Source of the DNA: Ligustrum vulgare | Taxonomy: Eukaryota; Streptophyta; Magnoliopsida; Lamiales; Oleaceae | Direction of reading: 5' to 3' | NCBI GenBank assembly: GCA_963555705.1 | Contig: OY743183.1 | Span: 46,613,466 to 46,677,465 of the forward strand | Length of the DNA: 64,000 nt | Shown here: positions 1 through 12,020 of the stretch, one piece after another | How positions within the stretch are numbered: position 1 is the stretch's first letter | How the letters are laid out: each line of letters begins with the position of its first letter | Notes under the pieces: model-generated | Told to the model about the DNA's origin: nothing | Database searches by the model: none | Seen by the model: the letters and a program-made list of their open reading frames with translations, nothing else | Program-made: the position numbers and the translations under genes

Positions 1-2914
1 CACTTCAAATCTCTTTAATGATTGCTTTGTACTTCAATGGATGACTATTTTTGTAACGCCTCGAGTTCCGAGGAGCGCGGGAACGTCACTTTTCTAAATT
101 CTTGAACAAACTTTGTTGCGGAAAAATGATTAAATATTAAATATCGCATTTATTGAATAAAATTTTTAGCGATAATTCAAATGGAATAAGTATTTTTGTA
201 CAAATTTGTAAAAATGACAATTCATGATAAAATGAAATAATCATTTCAAAGTTCACGACTTTTAGAAAAATATCAATTTGTAATTTTCCGTCATTGCCCA
301 TCACTCGTCACCGTCTCCGAAATCTGTAAAATGGTTTAAAATAACGGGTTGAGCATTTCAAAAATGAATTACTCAGTAGACTCATCGCCAATAATTAATT
401 TACAAGATAATTTGACAAGTAATTATGCAAATAATGTTGTGAGGTTCTTTTCTTATTCATAGGTATCACATAGTGAACGCAAATGAACACATTCTTTTCT
501 TTTCTTGGCTAGCAAATAAGTTATGCCCAGCATAACATAATTCTTTATCTCAAAAGAGATATTCTTTTCTAATGCAATTAAGCATAAAATCACAGAAATC
601 CACATAACACATGCAATTATAATATAAATCAATTAGTGGGCGCGAGTCTACCTTAAATCCGACGAGTGCAAAGTTGAGCGGGAAACGACTTAAATCCTTT
701 AAATCTCCGTACGCCTCGTCCAGCCAATAAGTTACCTTAGTCTTTATAAATTTGTAGTTTAAAAATAATAATTTACAATTTGAGGACTGAAATTGATGTT
801 TTGAAAGTTGAGGGACTAAAATGAAAACTTTGAAAGTTGAGGGACTAAAATGAATATTTTGAAAGTTGATGGACTAAAATGAATATTTTCAAAAGTTGAG
901 ATTTATAAATATACATATATATATCATTTTAAATCAATATGAACAAAATCAAAAGACTTTAAAAATATGGGGGCTTAAATGATTGCTTTTAAACATTTGA
1001 GGACTAAAATGTAAATCCTTTAAAACTTGGGCTTAAAATCAAATAAAGTAAATCAGCAGGGACTGAAATAAAATGGATTTGATACTTAGGGGTTAAAATA
1101 ATAACTTTTGAAATTTAGGGCTGAAATGATCATTTTAAAAACATAGGGACTGATTTGAAAGACTTTAAAAGCTTGGGGACTTAGGTGTAATTTTTGAAAA
1201 TAAAATTATATTATCAGATCTTCTCTCTCTCTCTCTAACCATTTCGATCTGAAAATTTAGACAGAGAGAGAGTCAAGGAGGAACAAGGCTGCGAAAATCC
1301 TGTGTGTGCACTGTGTCGCCAATCTGCCGGCGATTCGTCGGCGAAACACCGGTGCAAGGTGCGGCAAGGGTGGAAGTTGAAGATAAGGGTTTCAGTGCGA
1401 GTTGGGTGTGAGAAACTGAGACGAAACCGTTGCTTAGATCGCGATTTGGGAGTGAAATTTCTGGTGAACCTCCGGTCGAAGAAACGGCGGTCGAAGGTGA
1501 GTAGTTTGGTAAGTTATGTTTTGGGTTTTGGGTTTTTGATTTGGGAGGATTGGAGAGGGTCAGTCTTGGGGTTGGCTGCGTGTGGCTTGATTTCACGAAG
1601 ATGGTGGTGTTGAGCGGTTGTAGTTGCAGGGGAGTTGGGCTGAGGACTCGGTGGTCTATGATTGAATTGGCGATCTGCAAATTTGGTGGTGATTCGTTGA
1701 ATTGCAGACAATGGAAGTTTGATTCAGATGATGGCTGCTTGATGAATTGGTTAACTGGTGGTTTAAATCTTGAAATGGAAATTGCTGGAAATGGAAATGG
1801 AAATTGAAATTGATTCATTTGTGGTTGCGGTGGCTGGATTGGAGTTGGTGATTAGGTTGGCTGGGCAGTGGTGATGTGCAGAGAAATTCAGCTTGGCAGT
1901 CTGTTGGTGAAAGTGATGATATTGATTGGTTTGGCTTGATGGAGAGACGGCTGTTACTTGAAAACTTGGGCAGTGGCTAGTTGAATGTGGCTGGTTGGCA
2001 ATTGATTTTGCTGGAATTGAAAATGGAGTTGCAGTATTTGTGATGATGGCTATGGTGGAAGGCAGTAGGCAGTGGTGGACTTGAGCTAGAGTTTGGGTGC
2101 GTGAATCATTATGTCTCAAAGACATAATGATGATGAATGGGTGGAGAAGAAAGGAAAACGTGTGGGTTCAAGTGGTTGGTTTGATTTCTGATGGTGATGA
2201 AGATGTAGGAGCTGGTGAATGGTGATATAGTGATGGAGGTTGTCGCTAGTGAATCGATAATGGAGGTTTGTAGCTTACGTCGATAAAAGTGAGGCGCAGA
2301 CAGGTTTGTGATGGAAATGGAGCTGTAATGGTGGAATTGCACATGGAAGGTTTGGGGAAAATGGACGGTTTAGGAATTATAGGATTAATTTAAGATAATT
2401 AACTAAAATTTTGACTAACTTCGATTAGGAAACGTTTTTAAAACAGATATATTTTGGACTGAAAATAAATTTGAGAATAAATAATTTTTGAGATAAAATT
2501 GAATTACGTATTTTGGACTTAAAATAATTTAAATAAGGAAAATTGAGATATTTAATAAATTTGGAATTTAAAATGATTTTGAATATACTACTTTGGAATA
2601 AATAATTAAAATAATATAATTTTAGAAATTCGGTCATTTAATTTAAATCGAATGGATTTAACATTTCTCGACTTGGCTAGACGAATCCGTCGCGGCGTTA
2701 CTTCAAAATAATGGGTGAAATAGTAGCGACACGATTTTCTAAAGATTAAAATAATTATTAAATGCGTAAAAATTCTTGGTCGCTACAATTTTGATCTCGG
2801 AGTATCCAAATGACACATATATGATAAAACTCAAGAATTAAAATCATTAGTAATACATGAGGTCTTGTTTGTTATAATCAAAACAATATATACGTGAATA
2901 GTCATAGGTCAACA
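1..2914 (-). repeat. SIRE 3' LTR, truncated by window edge and split by an insertion
   Basis: Bases 1-51 match 11453-11503 of the other LTR, and bases 2788-2914 match its remainder to the terminal GGTCAACA. Between them lies a 2736-bp foreign block (52-2787). About three substitutions separate the visible ~170 bp of the two LTRs, so this is a fairly recent insertion. The rest of this LTR is to the left of the window. Confidence 0.93.
52..2787. mobile_element. Large solo LTR (or LTR-like element) nested in the SIRE LTR, TSD ATTTT
   Basis: The block starts TGTAACGCC and ends GGTCGCTACA, so the ends are TG...CA with a short inverted similarity. It is flanked by a perfect 5-bp duplication ATTTT at 47-51 and 2788-2792; the intact SIRE LTR has a single ATTTT there. 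No gag or pol is seen in 2.7 kb, which fits a solo LTR of a large Gypsy chromovirus-type element. Inside are three roughly 31-bp tandem units around 780-905 containing GAGGGACTAAAATGAA, a CT-run and AG-run pair at about 1219-1274 that could form a hairpin, and a G-rich gene-like stretch at 1290-2350. Overlapping ORFs in that stretch are on both strands and low in complexity; I do not call them genes. Confidence 0.85.
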
Positions 2915-2929
2915 ATTTCCCCCTTTTTG
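2915..2929 (-). promoter_or_regulatory. Polypurine tract of the SIRE element
   Basis: Read on the minus strand this is CAAAAAGGGGGAAAT directly before the LTR start TGTTGACC. It is the plus-strand priming site expected just inside the 3' LTR and fixes the LTR boundary at 2914. Confidence 0.9.
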
Positions 2930-3496
2930 ATTATGACAAACAATATAATTTGTAATTCGTAAAAATGATGAAATATATATGTAAGTACATATTCCCCCTT
3001 TCTTTTGCAATGTATTCCTCATTTCTATCATAATATTGCAAGATAAAACAAATCAAATGGTAGCAAATATCTCTTCCCCCTTTTGGCATAAGCAAAAAGT
3101 GTCAAGTAGCCTTAAGGCCTACGGGAATAGTCATGGAACACCTATAATCAAATTTTCCCTCTAATAGAAGGTCATGTAATGAATGAGGTATGATAACGTG
3201 ATGGAAACACTAACACATAAGTTGCATGTTCCCAAATTTTTTTGACAAGAATTCCCCGTATTTTGGACAAACCGATAAAATCTTATCATATAGAAAGCAC
3301 CTATATTTCAACATCATCACAACTCAAAGAAAGAATCATATCCAAATATAGTATGTGAATCATAAGATGCAGAACAAGTAGGCAAAAACAATATTAACAT
3401 AGCGAGAATGTCATAGGTGTAAAAACATGATTACATAGTTTAAAAACTAAGTGTTTTGAGAAAAACTACTACGAAAAATATATAAAGATAGGATCT
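2930..3496 (-). other. Non-coding SIRE segment between env-like ORF and polypurine tract
   Basis: AT-rich sequence with short pyrimidine runs such as TTCCCCC on the plus strand, which are purine-rich in the sense direction. No ORF or repeat of note is seen. Confidence 0.6.
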
Positions 3497-4693
3497 TCAA
3501 TCGGCCGTCGGTGGTGGAGGTGGATTAGGCGGATAGATGGCGTAGAAATGAACGAAGAAGGCCTCTTGAGATGTGTGCATATGTTGAAGTTGATGTTGGA
3601 TGCCTTCAACCGCCGTGGTGAGAGAATCGATACGGCCATTAAGGATGTTGAATTGATCTTTAGAGATGGATCGATGGGGAGGTACTGCACCTTGCGGTGC
3701 TCGAGGCTGGGGCCTTGGTCGAGGCTGGTCATCCCCACCACCTTGTGCAGTGCCTTCACCGGCATCCCCGTGGTCACCCTCACCCGCATCCGCCCCTTCA
3801 CCAATCTCCAATTCCTCTTCTGCTTCCTCTTCAGTAAATGGCCAAGTCGTAGGCCCCGATGCATCATCGAAACCTTGAGTATTGCACACCCATTGACTGT
3901 CACCCTTGACAATTTTCATCCGTTTGAGAGTGTTGATGTTGATAATATCGGTGTGTTTGGGTTTAAGAATAGGCTCATTGTCTAGAGGCACATTGAAGTG
4001 ATTGAAAATTTTTGTGAAAATCATGCCGTAGGGTAGGCCTAGAACTCGAGTAGAGGTATGAACGTGATGGAGATGTTTGATGAAGATGTATGGAAAATCA
4101 AGTTTGCGACCGACAAGGAGGGAATCAAGAATGAATAGGTCGAGATGGTTGACTTCATCAAAATGACCACTGCGGGGTACAATTGTGTGAGCAATTGCAC
4201 GATGAAGGACCTTGCATGGGATGGTCAAATGGTTGAGGTTCAAATTCATAGTGGTAGTGAGGGGTCGGGCAGTGACACGACTACACGCCTCAAGTTCATT
4301 GTATCCCTCGAACCTAACAGGATAATGGGTGACATATGCATAATTCTCACTACGCTGCAATCCTAGGAGGTTTCTAATGAGGGATCGTCGGATTTCGACC
4401 CGTGTACCCCTAACCGAACTTGTAATTTCATCGGGATAAAAAGTAACGTTTCATAAAAATTCCCGAATTAATTTCAGGTAGGAGTTTTCAGAAATAGACA
4501 TGACATTTTTCCATCCTATATCTTCAAAATAACGCTCAATTTGAAACGAATGGGCTTGAAGGTAAAAATCGAAGAAATCGATAGACTTACCCATTAGAAT
4601 AGGATGATCAGAGAAGCGGTTGGGCAATGGTGTACGTTCCTCAACGTTCGATGAGCTAGCTTCACCTTTCTTCGATTTCTTCTTCGAAGGCAT
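3497..4693 (-). pseudogene. Env-like / extra ORF downstream of SIRE pol, one internal stop
   Basis: Start codon at 4693. The frame stays open for about 398 codons to the stop at 3497 except for one in-frame TGA at 4451-4453. The two halves (80 and 287+ residues) share this frame, so I read them as one gene with a nonsense codon. The N-terminus is basic (MPSKKKSKKGE). The middle has a hydrophobic helical region (FILDSLLVGRKLDFPYIF) resembling the plant retroelement 'transposon protein'/ATHILA ORF1-like families; that family call is from memory and tentative. The C-terminal part is acidic, then Gly/Pro/Arg-rich, then a short coiled-coil-like segment and a proline run. No clear signal peptide or C-terminal membrane anchor is seen, so an envelope role is unproven. 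It begins about 630 bp after pol, behind a palindrome array that resembles the LTR promoter. Confidence 0.72.
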
Positions 4694-5327
4694 TTTGAAT
4701 TTTCGAGTGAATGGATTGAACCAATAGAAATTTTTGGAAAATTTTAGGTAAAAACGATTGGAAATGAATGGAAGGAGTAGAAATCAATAGTGTAGTTATA
4801 TAATGGGAATTTTGATGTAGTGAAATCAATTCAAACTTGAAATTTCGTGTTTAACCCCAAAATGTAGGGTTTTGAGAAATTTATGGATGAAATATGAAGA
4901 AAATCAAGAAATTGATGAAGATTATGATGGGAAATCCGAATTTTTGGATGATTTTAAGTAATTGTGATGAAAAAGATGGATTAAGGATGAATTTGGGAGA
5001 GAATGAGAAGAGAGATTTCGATTTTAGGGTTTATGTTTTGATTTGGGGATGAAAACTGATTATTTAAAACTCTGAATTCGCGCATCTTTCGGTCGACCGA
5101 AACTCTGCAGGGTAAAAAAAAGGTAGCTGCAGGAGGGTTCGGTCATGTGATGGTCGACCGAAACTTTAATTTCGGTCGTACAATTGGTCGACCGAAACAG
5201 GTTTCGGTCGAACAATTTGTTCAACCGAAAGTCACCTTTCGGACAATCGAAATGTTGCGGTCGACCGAAACACTCAAAAATCAAATTTTTGCAAATATTT
5301 CAATTAAAACACATATATATTTTAAAT
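4694..5327 (-). other. Spacer between SIRE pol and env-like ORF
   Basis: Apart from the palindrome array at 5087-5270, this is AT-rich sequence. On the minus strand it would be the promoter/leader region of the env-like ORF. A small ORF at 5060-5284 runs through the palindromes and is not credible as a gene. Confidence 0.6.
5087..5270. repeat. Array of TTTCGGTCGACCGAAA palindromes in the pol-env spacer
   Basis: Six full or partial copies of the palindrome TTTCGGTCGACCGAAA occur. Some are split into half-sites TTTCGGTCG and CGACCGAAA separated by about ten bases. A TTTTAAATAAT stretch (minus strand, about 5060-5071) follows on the env-like side. The same motif family lies next to the TATA box of the SIRE LTR at 11096-11224, and both clusters contain CTGCAGGA. 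Confidence 0.85.
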
Positions 5328-8300
5328 TTAGCCACAAATATCATATTCATGAATAATGCCCAATCCTCTTCGTATATAAGAAAATCTATCATGAGTTAGA
5401 GGTTTAGTAAAAATATCGGCCAATTGTTTTTCAGTACTAACAAATTCCAAGTAAATGTCACCTTTTTGCACATGATCTCTAAGAAAATGATGTCGAATTT
5501 CAATATGCTTAGTGCGAGAGTGCAAGATGGGATTTTTTGACAAATTTATAGCACTAGTGTTATCACACATAATAGGAGCATTTTCAAAAATCAAGTGATA
5601 ATCACTAAGAGTTTGTTTCATCCACAAAACTTGAGCACAACAACTAGCGGCCGAGATATATTCGGCCTCGGCGGTAGATAGTGCAACGGAATTTTGTTTC
5701 TTGCTAAACCATGACACAAGTGCAAAGCCTAGAAAGTGACAAGTTCCACTTGTGCTTTTTCTATTAATTGTGCATCCGGCCCAATTGGCATCCGAATAAT
5801 TTATAAGATCAATATGAGTGCCTTTTGGATACCAAAGTCCCAAAGTTCTAGTGCCACATAAATATCTAAAAATACGTTTCAAGGCACTTAGATGAGATTC
5901 TTTAGGATTGGATTGAAATCTAGCACATAAGCATACACTAAACTTGATATCGGGTCTACTTGCCGTTAAGTAAAGAAGGGATCCAATCGTACCTTGATAT
6001 TTTGTAATCTCAATAGAGGTACCTTGCTCATCTTTGTCCAATTTGATTGAAGTGCTCATGGGAGTATTCATTGGCTTCAAGTTTTCCATCTCAAACTTTT
6101 TGAGCATATCCACAATGTACTTGGTTTGACTAATGAAAATCCCTTCACTAGTTTGTTTGATTTGAAGCCCGAGGAAGAATTTTAACTCTCCCATCATGCT
6201 CATTTCAAATTCATTGCTCATACATTTTGAAAATTCTTCACAAAGAGACACATTAGTTGCACCAAAAATAATATCGTCAACATAGATTTGTACAACAATC
6301 ATGTCTTCCTTTTTGGTTTTGATAAAAAGTGTAGTATCCGCATTTCCCATTTGAAAGTCACTTGAAATAAGAAATTTACGCAATCTTTCATACCAAGCTC
6401 TAGGAGCTTGTTTTAAACCATATAGAGCCTTTCTTAGTTTAAAAACATTATCCAGAAATTTATGATTTTTGAACCCGGGAGGTTGTTCAACATAGACTTC
6501 TTCTTGAATAGAACCATTTAAAAATGCACTTTTGATATCCATTTGATAAAGAGTAAAACCTTTATGACAAGCAAAGGCAAGAAGCATACGAATGGATTCT
6601 AGTCTAGCAACCGGTGCAAACGTTTCTTCAAAGTCAATTCCTTCTTCTTGATTGTAACCTTGGGCCACTAATCTAGCCTTGTTACGCACAATTATACCGT
6701 TTTCGTCCTTTTTGTTTCGAAAAATCCATTTTGTACCGATAACGGCTTGATCATTTGGTCTATCAACTAAATCCCAAACATGATTTCTTTCAAATTGATT
6801 TAGTTCTTCTTGCATTGCAAGAATCCAAAACTCATCGAACTCGGCTTCTTTGAAATTCTTTGGTTCAATTTGAGAGATAAAAGCACAAGTATTTAAGAAT
6901 CCTTTAGTAGAGTTTCTAGTACTTACCCCTTTCGAAGGATCACCAATTATGAGCTCTTTCGGGTGAGATGAAGCAAATCTCCATTCGATAGGAAGTGTTA
7001 GATCACTTGAGTTTTTGGAAGATGTTCCTTTTTCTTGTTGAGGAGTTGGTTCTTCCAAGTCTTTTTCTTCATTGTCTTTGGATATTTCATTTCTTTGATC
7101 TTGAATATTCATGTCCTCAAAAGGAATTTCCAAACCTACATCAACACCTTTCTCTTGATCAAGAGAATTAGTTTCATCAAAAGTAACATGTACGGATTCT
7201 TCCACTACTAGAGTTCTTTTGTTAAAAATTCTATAAGCTTTGCTAGTGGATGAATAACCAAGAAAAATTCCAACATCGGATTTTGAATCAAATTTTCCCA
7301 AGTTTTCTTTTGAGTTAAGAACAAAGCATTTACACCCAAAAATCTTAAAATATCCGATATTGGGAATTCTATTTTTCCAAAGCTCATAAGGAGTTTTAGT
7401 TTTCTTTCGACTTTCCAAAACTCTATTTATAATATAGCAAGCAGTGTTAACGGCTTCGGCCCAAAAATATTTTGGTAAGTTATTTTCATTTAGCATGGTC
7501 CTAGCCATTTCTTGCAATGTGCGATTCTTCCTTTCTACTACACCATTTTGTTGAGGGGTTCTAGGAGCCGAGAAATTATGTTCATACCCATTTGTTTTGC
7601 AAAATTCATCAAAAGCCATGTTATCAAATTCTCCACCATGGTCACTTCTTATAGTTGTAATAGAGTATCCTTTTTCATTTTGAGCCTTCTTGCAAAAATG
7701 TTTAAATGCATTTAGAGCTTCATTTTTCAAATTTAAAAATAGAACCCAAGTAAATCTTGAGAAATCATCAACAATGACAAAAGCATAGTGTTTACCACTT
7801 AAACTTGCGGTTTTAGATGGTCCAAAAAGATCCATGTGAAGAAGTTGTAATGGTTTTGTGGTGGAAGAAAATTGTTTATTTTTGAAAGAACTTTTGGTTT
7901 GTTTTTCAAATTGACAAGCATCACAAATTTTATCATTTTCAAATTTCAAACTTGGTAGGCCTTTGACAAAGCAATTTTTGGATATTTTTGAAATAAGGTC
8001 CATACTAACATGACCTAATCTTCTATGCCATAACCAAGTGTCATCTTTAAAGCTTGACAAACATTTTAATTCTTTCTCAAATTCAATGTTGATGATATAA
8101 ACATCTTTACTTCGGCTTCCTATGAACAATACCTCTTTTGATGTAGCATCTTTGATAAGACATCTAGAAGAATCAAATTTAATATGATAACCTTTATCAC
8201 ATAATTGACTAATAATTAGCAAATTATGTTTGAGATTATCTACTAATAAAGCATTTTTAATAGAGGGAGAAGGATGATTACCAATATTTCCAATGCCAAT

Positions 8301-8411
8301 AATTTTTCCTTTGGCATTATCTCCAAAAGTGACATGACCTCCATCTTTTCTTTTGAATCTTGATAAGAGTGATTTATCTCCGGTCATGTGCTTTGAGCAA
8401 CCACTATCCAA
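5328..8411 (-). CDS. pol: SIRE Copia pol: protease, integrase, reverse transcriptase, RNase H
   Basis: A 1027-codon open frame encodes the enzymes that process, copy and integrate the element. The protease active-site DSG is at residues 2-4; the true polyprotein enters this frame from gag upstream of the first Met. GAG-pre-integrase WHRRLGH is near 128. The integrase triad is D194, D257 and E293, with 35 residues between the last two. Copia reverse transcriptase spans about 545-790, with YVDD at 710-713. The RNase H segment starts near SDANWAGC and contains LSTAEAEY and SRTKHI. The frame has no internal stop and ends ...HEYDICG at 5328. Upstream it is in frame with the end of gag through a TAG at 8442-8444, so pol needs readthrough of that stop or the stop is a mutation. 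This is the best preserved large ORF in the window. Confidence 0.95.
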   Translation of the reverse strand: MDSGCSKHMTGDKSLLSRFKRKDGGHVTFGDNAKGKIIGIGNIGNHPSPSIKNALLVDNLKHNLLIISQLCDKGYHIKFDSSRCLIKDATSKEVLFIGSRSKDVYIINIEFEKELKCLSSFKDDTWLWHRRLGHVSMDLISKISKNCFVKGLPSLKFENDKICDACQFEKQTKSSFKNKQFSSTTKPLQLLHMDLFGPSKTASLSGKHYAFVIVDDFSRFTWVLFLNLKNEALNAFKHFCKKAQNEKGYSITTIRSDHGGEFDNMAFDEFCKTNGYEHNFSAPRTPQQNGVVERKNRTLQEMARTMLNENNLPKYFWAEAVNTACYIINRVLESRKKTKTPYELWKNRIPNIGYFKIFGCKCFVLNSKENLGKFDSKSDVGIFLGYSSTSKAYRIFNKRTLVVEESVHVTFDETNSLDQEKGVDVGLEIPFEDMNIQDQRNEISKDNEEKDLEEPTPQQEKGTSSKNSSDLTLPIEWRFASSHPKELIIGDPSKGVSTRNSTKGFLNTCAFISQIEPKNFKEAEFDEFWILAMQEELNQFERNHVWDLVDRPNDQAVIGTKWIFRNKKDENGIIVRNKARLVAQGYNQEEGIDFEETFAPVARLESIRMLLAFACHKGFTLYQMDIKSAFLNGSIQEEVYVEQPPGFKNHKFLDNVFKLRKALYGLKQAPRAWYERLRKFLISSDFQMGNADTTLFIKTKKEDMIVVQIYVDDIIFGATNVSLCEEFSKCMSNEFEMSMMGELKFFLGLQIKQTSEGIFISQTKYIVDMLKKFEMENLKPMNTPMSTSIKLDKDEQGTSIEITKYQGTIGSLLYLTASRPDIKFSVCLCARFQSNPKESHLSALKRIFRYLCGTRTLGLWYPKGTHIDLINYSDANWAGCTINRKSTSGTCHFLGFALVSWFSKKQNSVALSTAEAEYISAASCCAQVLWMKQTLSDYHLIFENAPIMCDNTSAINLSKNPILHSRTKHIEIRHHFLRDHVQKGDIYLEFVSTEKQLADIFTKPLTHDRFSYIRRGLGIIHEYDICG

Positions 8412-8441
8412 GAACCAATTGCTCTTTACTTTTGTTGATAC

Positions 8442-10080
8442 CTACAAAACATGACTTAATTTTTGACTTCTTGGTACCCACATAATTTTGGGTCCTTGAT
8501 AGTTAGTTCCTTGAACCCTCTTATGCCTTTCTTCAAAGTGTAATTTCTTTTTCACTAAACAATTAAAAGCTATATGCCCACTTCTACTGCAAAAGCTACA
8601 AGTAGTTGATGTTTTGACAAAAGTGTTTCGATGAAAGGAATAAGAAGTAGAAGCTTTAACAAAAATATTTTTGGTAGATTTTTGTTTCAAAAATGGTTTG
8701 TATCCAATTCCTCCTTTATCAAAAACACATTGTTGTTTACCGAGCATTAGTTCAAAAATTTTCCTCCCTTGAGTGAATTTGTGAACAATGGATGTTAAAT
8801 CTAAATTTTTTTCTTTAAGGGAGATGTTTTCTACCATCAAAGGAATTTTGATCAAGATTCTTCTTTTCAATATCCTTTTGTATTTCAAAATTCTTTTCGG
8901 TTTCATTTTTCAACAAAATGTATTGCTTTTTAAGAGTGGAGTGTTTTAGAACAAGTTTTTCAAAAACTTCAATCATTTCTTCATATGAGGTAGATAGTTC
9001 ATCATAGGAGGGAATGTCATTAGTATTTACCTCATCTTCAATGGCCATGAAGCACATGTTTGCAACTTCATCTTGACTTTCAGTTTCATCTTGCTCATCA
9101 TCACTATCATCCCAAGTAGCTTGTAAAGCTTTCTTTTTGAAGAATTTTCTCTTGTTGGGACATTCGGTTATTTTGTGATCGGGTTTGTCACAATCATAGC
9201 AAACAATCTTTTTCTCTTCACCTTTGTCTTCTTTCTTTTGAAATCTACGGTTGTTGCGAAAGGCTTTCCACTTCTTGACTAGGAGGACAAGATCATCAAG
9301 TTCCTCATCGCTCTTGTTAGAGTTTGAGTCTTCTTCAACAACTGATGACTTTAAAGCAATTTGTCTCCTAGGAGGATCCTTCATTTCTTCCTCTTTTGCT
9401 TTTCTAGACTTTTCTTTTGTCTCGGCATGATTTAGCTCATATGTCATCAATGTTCCGTAAAGCTCTTCCAAGGGATATGTGTTGACATCTTGGGTATTCT
9501 ATATCAACATTCTCAATGAGCTCCAATCTTCCGAGAGAGACCTAAGCATTTTGCTAACAAGTTCACCATTAGAAAATTTTCGATCAAAGCCCTTAAGACC
9601 ATTAACAATATCTGTAAATCTAGTAATCATGCTAACAATGGGTTCATCTTGTTTCATGAAGAAATTTTCAAAATTTTTATACAAAAGATTTATTTTTGTT
9701 ACTTTAACCTTATTTGTGCCCATGTGTGTGACTTCTAAAGCATGCCAAATATCGTGTGCGGAATCACATGTGCTAATACGATTAAATTCATTAATACTAA
9801 GTGCACAAAAGAGAAGATTTTTGGCTCTAGCATTTAAAGACAATTTTTTCTTATCATCCTCATCATATTCTTCCTTTGGTTTTGAAATAATTATATCCGG
9901 TTTTCCATCAACTTTAATAACCATAGTAAGCTCACGAGGACCGGATTCAATGACATCCCAAATATTATAATCAATGGATTGAATAAAAATCATCATTCTA
10001 GTTTTCCAATAATCATAATTAGTACCATCAAATAACGGAGGACGATTAGTAGAATGACCTTCAATATTTTGGTTAGCCAT
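8442..10080 (-). pseudogene. gag: SIRE Copia gag, broken by a stop and a frameshift
   Basis: Gag forms the virus-like particle. The start is the Met at 10080 (MANQNIEGHS), just inside the primer site. The first part (to 9499) holds the UBN2-type gag domain (FDGTNYDYWKTRM). An in-frame TAG at 9499-9501 breaks it; the same frame continues to 8815. It contains zinc knuckle CYDCDKPDHKITEC and an acidic Asp/Glu stretch. A frameshift near 8840 moves the sequence into the frame of 8442-8906, which holds a second knuckle CSFCSRSGHIAFNC. A TAG at 8442-8444 then separates gag from pol in the same frame. Two zinc knuckles and a coiled, charged C-terminal half fit SIRE gag. With these lesions a normal particle protein is unlikely. 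Confidence 0.88.
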
Positions 10081-10119
10081 AACTCAAGATAGTCAAATCT
10101 AAATGAAAGAGTTCCTAGA

Positions 10120-10130
10120 CTCTGATACCA
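10120..10130 (-). promoter_or_regulatory. Primer binding site (initiator tRNA-Met), SIRE
   Basis: On the minus strand this reads TGGTATCAGAG, complementary to the 3' end of plant initiator tRNA-Met. It lies two bases inside the 5' LTR, whose end is at 10133, and fixes the element orientation as minus. Confidence 0.95.
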
Positions 10131-11061
10131 ATTGTTAACCCAAGATAAACTAACTAAGAGGGGGGTGAATTGGTTTATAAAACTTTTTCGATAAATAATC
10201 TTAAACTTAAAAACCAATGAGTATAAGTATGAGCACTTAGTATTACAAGTAGCTAAACTATCAATGTAGTGTGCTATAAATGTATAAACTTAATTGATAA
10301 AGCAAGTATAGCACTTAGATATAGTGTTGCACAATATAAATTGATAGAAAAGAGAAAGTGCAATGCAAGTAAGTAAGTAAAAGGGATAAGAGATTGCAAA
10401 CGTGATTTAGGGAGGTTCAATCAACCAACGTGATCAACGTCCTCCGTTACCGAGCTCTTCGTCACGAGCAAGGCCAAATCCACTATATTGATAACTTACA
10501 ACAAGGAGTATCGAATCCTTAGGTGACTTTACAACAAGGAGCACCTATCCTTTACAATCGAGTTTTCACAAGGATCTCGAAACCATAAACAAAGTACAAA
10601 TGAGAATTTTTACAATCGAACCAACTCTCTTTAACAAATGATATGATCAATACAAGTATCTTGAGAGTTTTAGGATAACACTTCAATAGATAGAAAATAT
10701 TTAAAGCTTAAGTGTTTATGAACACTTTGAAGAAGGATATGAGATAGTTTTTCTTGAATCAAAGTTTTTCAACCAATGATCTCTCTTTCCAAATAATACT
10801 TAGTTAAGTATGAAGAGAGATATACACTTCAATAAGTGTTTGGTGATACGAACTCAATCAATGATCAATAATGAAGTAAGAGTATTGAGTTTTCTTACAA
10901 AATGGAATTCTTGATAAAAATATGAAATAGTTTTGAACAATCAAGAGATTCCTTGCAATAAATGAAATAGAATGTAAAACAAAGTAAGCTCAATGATTTT
11001 CTCAATAAATTTCTCTTTTAAATGCTCTTGTAAGTTGGTGAAATGAATGTAAGAGAAGTGA

Positions 11062-11072
11062 CTATTTATATA
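11062..11072 (-). promoter_or_regulatory. LTR TATA box of the SIRE element
   Basis: On the minus strand this reads TATATAAATAG, a good plant TATA box about 550 bp into the 5' LTR. The palindrome cluster lies about 25-160 bp upstream of it, the expected place for enhancer sites. Confidence 0.7.
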
Positions 11073-11095
11073 TCAAGAAATTGAGCTGCAGGAAG

Positions 11096-11224
11096 TTTCG
11101 GTCGACCGATTCTATACTTTCGGTCGACCGAAAGCTCAAAAACTAGCCGTTATACTTTCGGTTGACCAGATATTTCGGTCGATCAGAGTTTCGGTCGATC
11201 ATGTACATTTCAGTCGACCGAAAA
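11096..11224. repeat. TTTCGGTCGACCGAAA palindrome cluster in SIRE U3
   Basis: About five full or diverged copies (GGTCGACCGA, TTTCGGTCGACCGAAA, GGTTGACCAGA, GGTCGATCAG, AGTCGACCGAAA) lie within 130 bp, directly upstream of the minus-strand TATA box. The same family is found at 5087-5270. Confidence 0.85.
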
Positions 11225-11623
11225 TGGAAAAATTTGAGTTTTTATTTTTATATCAAAAAGTTTATTTTTCCAAAAATTATTTCATGTTATGATTTGAAAA
11301 ATCATTTTTATGCAATTAATGATTTTTAGAAATATTTTTGAGCTTTATAAACTTGCTAAAAATCGATGAGTCGATACCTTTACAAATGAGTTGAAATTTT
11401 TCAACATAAATCTTCTAAAGTTTTAATCTTTAGTCTTCGACGATCTTGTTCACTTCAAATCTCTTTAATGATTGCTTTGTACTTCAATGGATGACGATTT
11501 TGATCTCGAAGTATCCAAATGACACATATATGATAAAACTCAAGAATTGAAATCATTAGTAATACATGAGGTCTTGTTTGTTATAATCAAAACAATATAT
11601 ACGTGAATAGTCATAGGTCAACA

Positions 11624-12020
11624 GTAGATGTCTCACACTGCTTCAAAACTTAAGGAACTAAAACTCGACTTATCTAATGACTTGCTCGTGCATTTGATAT
11701 TGATATCGCTTCCTGCACAATATAGTTAATTTAAGGTTAGTTATAACTGTCAAAGTAGAAATGGACTCTCAATGAGCTCATTTCATAGTGTGCAAGCTTC
11801 TTGCACAATTTAGTCAATTTAAAGTCAGTTATAACTGTTAAAGGGAGAAATGAACTCTAAATGAGCTCATTCTATTTTTTGTGTGCAAGAGGAAGAAAAG
11901 TTGAAGTAGAACAGAACTGAAAGTGTTCTCTTGGCAAACACCTCTAAAGATAAGGTCAAGAAAACAAATAAAGAAAATAAAGTCGTTTAAGGGGCTATAA
12001 ATTTTATGATCACACACTTG
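11624..12020 (+). pseudogene. Decayed Copia gag fragment with an 88-bp duplication
   Basis: In broken frames the sequence reads like the UBN2 gag domain: KLKELKLDLSNDLLVHLI, then LPAQYSQFKVSYNC, then QEEEKLKQNRTES. A segment beginning CTTCCTGCACAATATAG at 11709 is repeated at 11797, a diverged tandem duplication of about 88 bp. The integrase region expected next is missing. Confidence 0.72.

Larger units (their letters stand above)
1..11623 (-). mobile_element. SIRE-type Ty1/copia retrotransposon, left end beyond window
   Basis: Read on the minus strand the order is 5' LTR (10133-11623), tRNA-Met primer site, gag, pol (protease, integrase, reverse transcriptase, RNase H), a spacer, an env-like ORF, a polypurine tract and the 3' LTR, which leaves the window at base 1. 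Integrase before reverse transcriptase makes it Copia. The pol sequence, two gag zinc knuckles and an extra ORF after pol point to the SIRE/Maximus lineage. The right flank GTAGA should be one copy of the target duplication, but the other copy lies outside. The element sits inside the gag region of an older plus-strand Copia. In-frame stops in gag and the env-like ORF and one gag frameshift suggest it is not autonomous as assembled. Confidence 0.92.
10133..11623 (-). repeat. SIRE 5' LTR (1491 bp)
   Basis: On the plus strand it runs TGTTAACCC...GGTCAACA, that is TG...CA. Sense transcription runs from 11623 towards 10133. Its outer 171 bp match the fragments at 1-51 and 2793-2914. It holds a TATA box and a palindrome cluster in the presumed U3. 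Confidence 0.93.

Noticed and set aside
1273..2342. Overlapping ORFs on both strands in the first solo LTR
   Set aside because: Low-complexity, biased composition, no motif, and located inside an LTR-like element.
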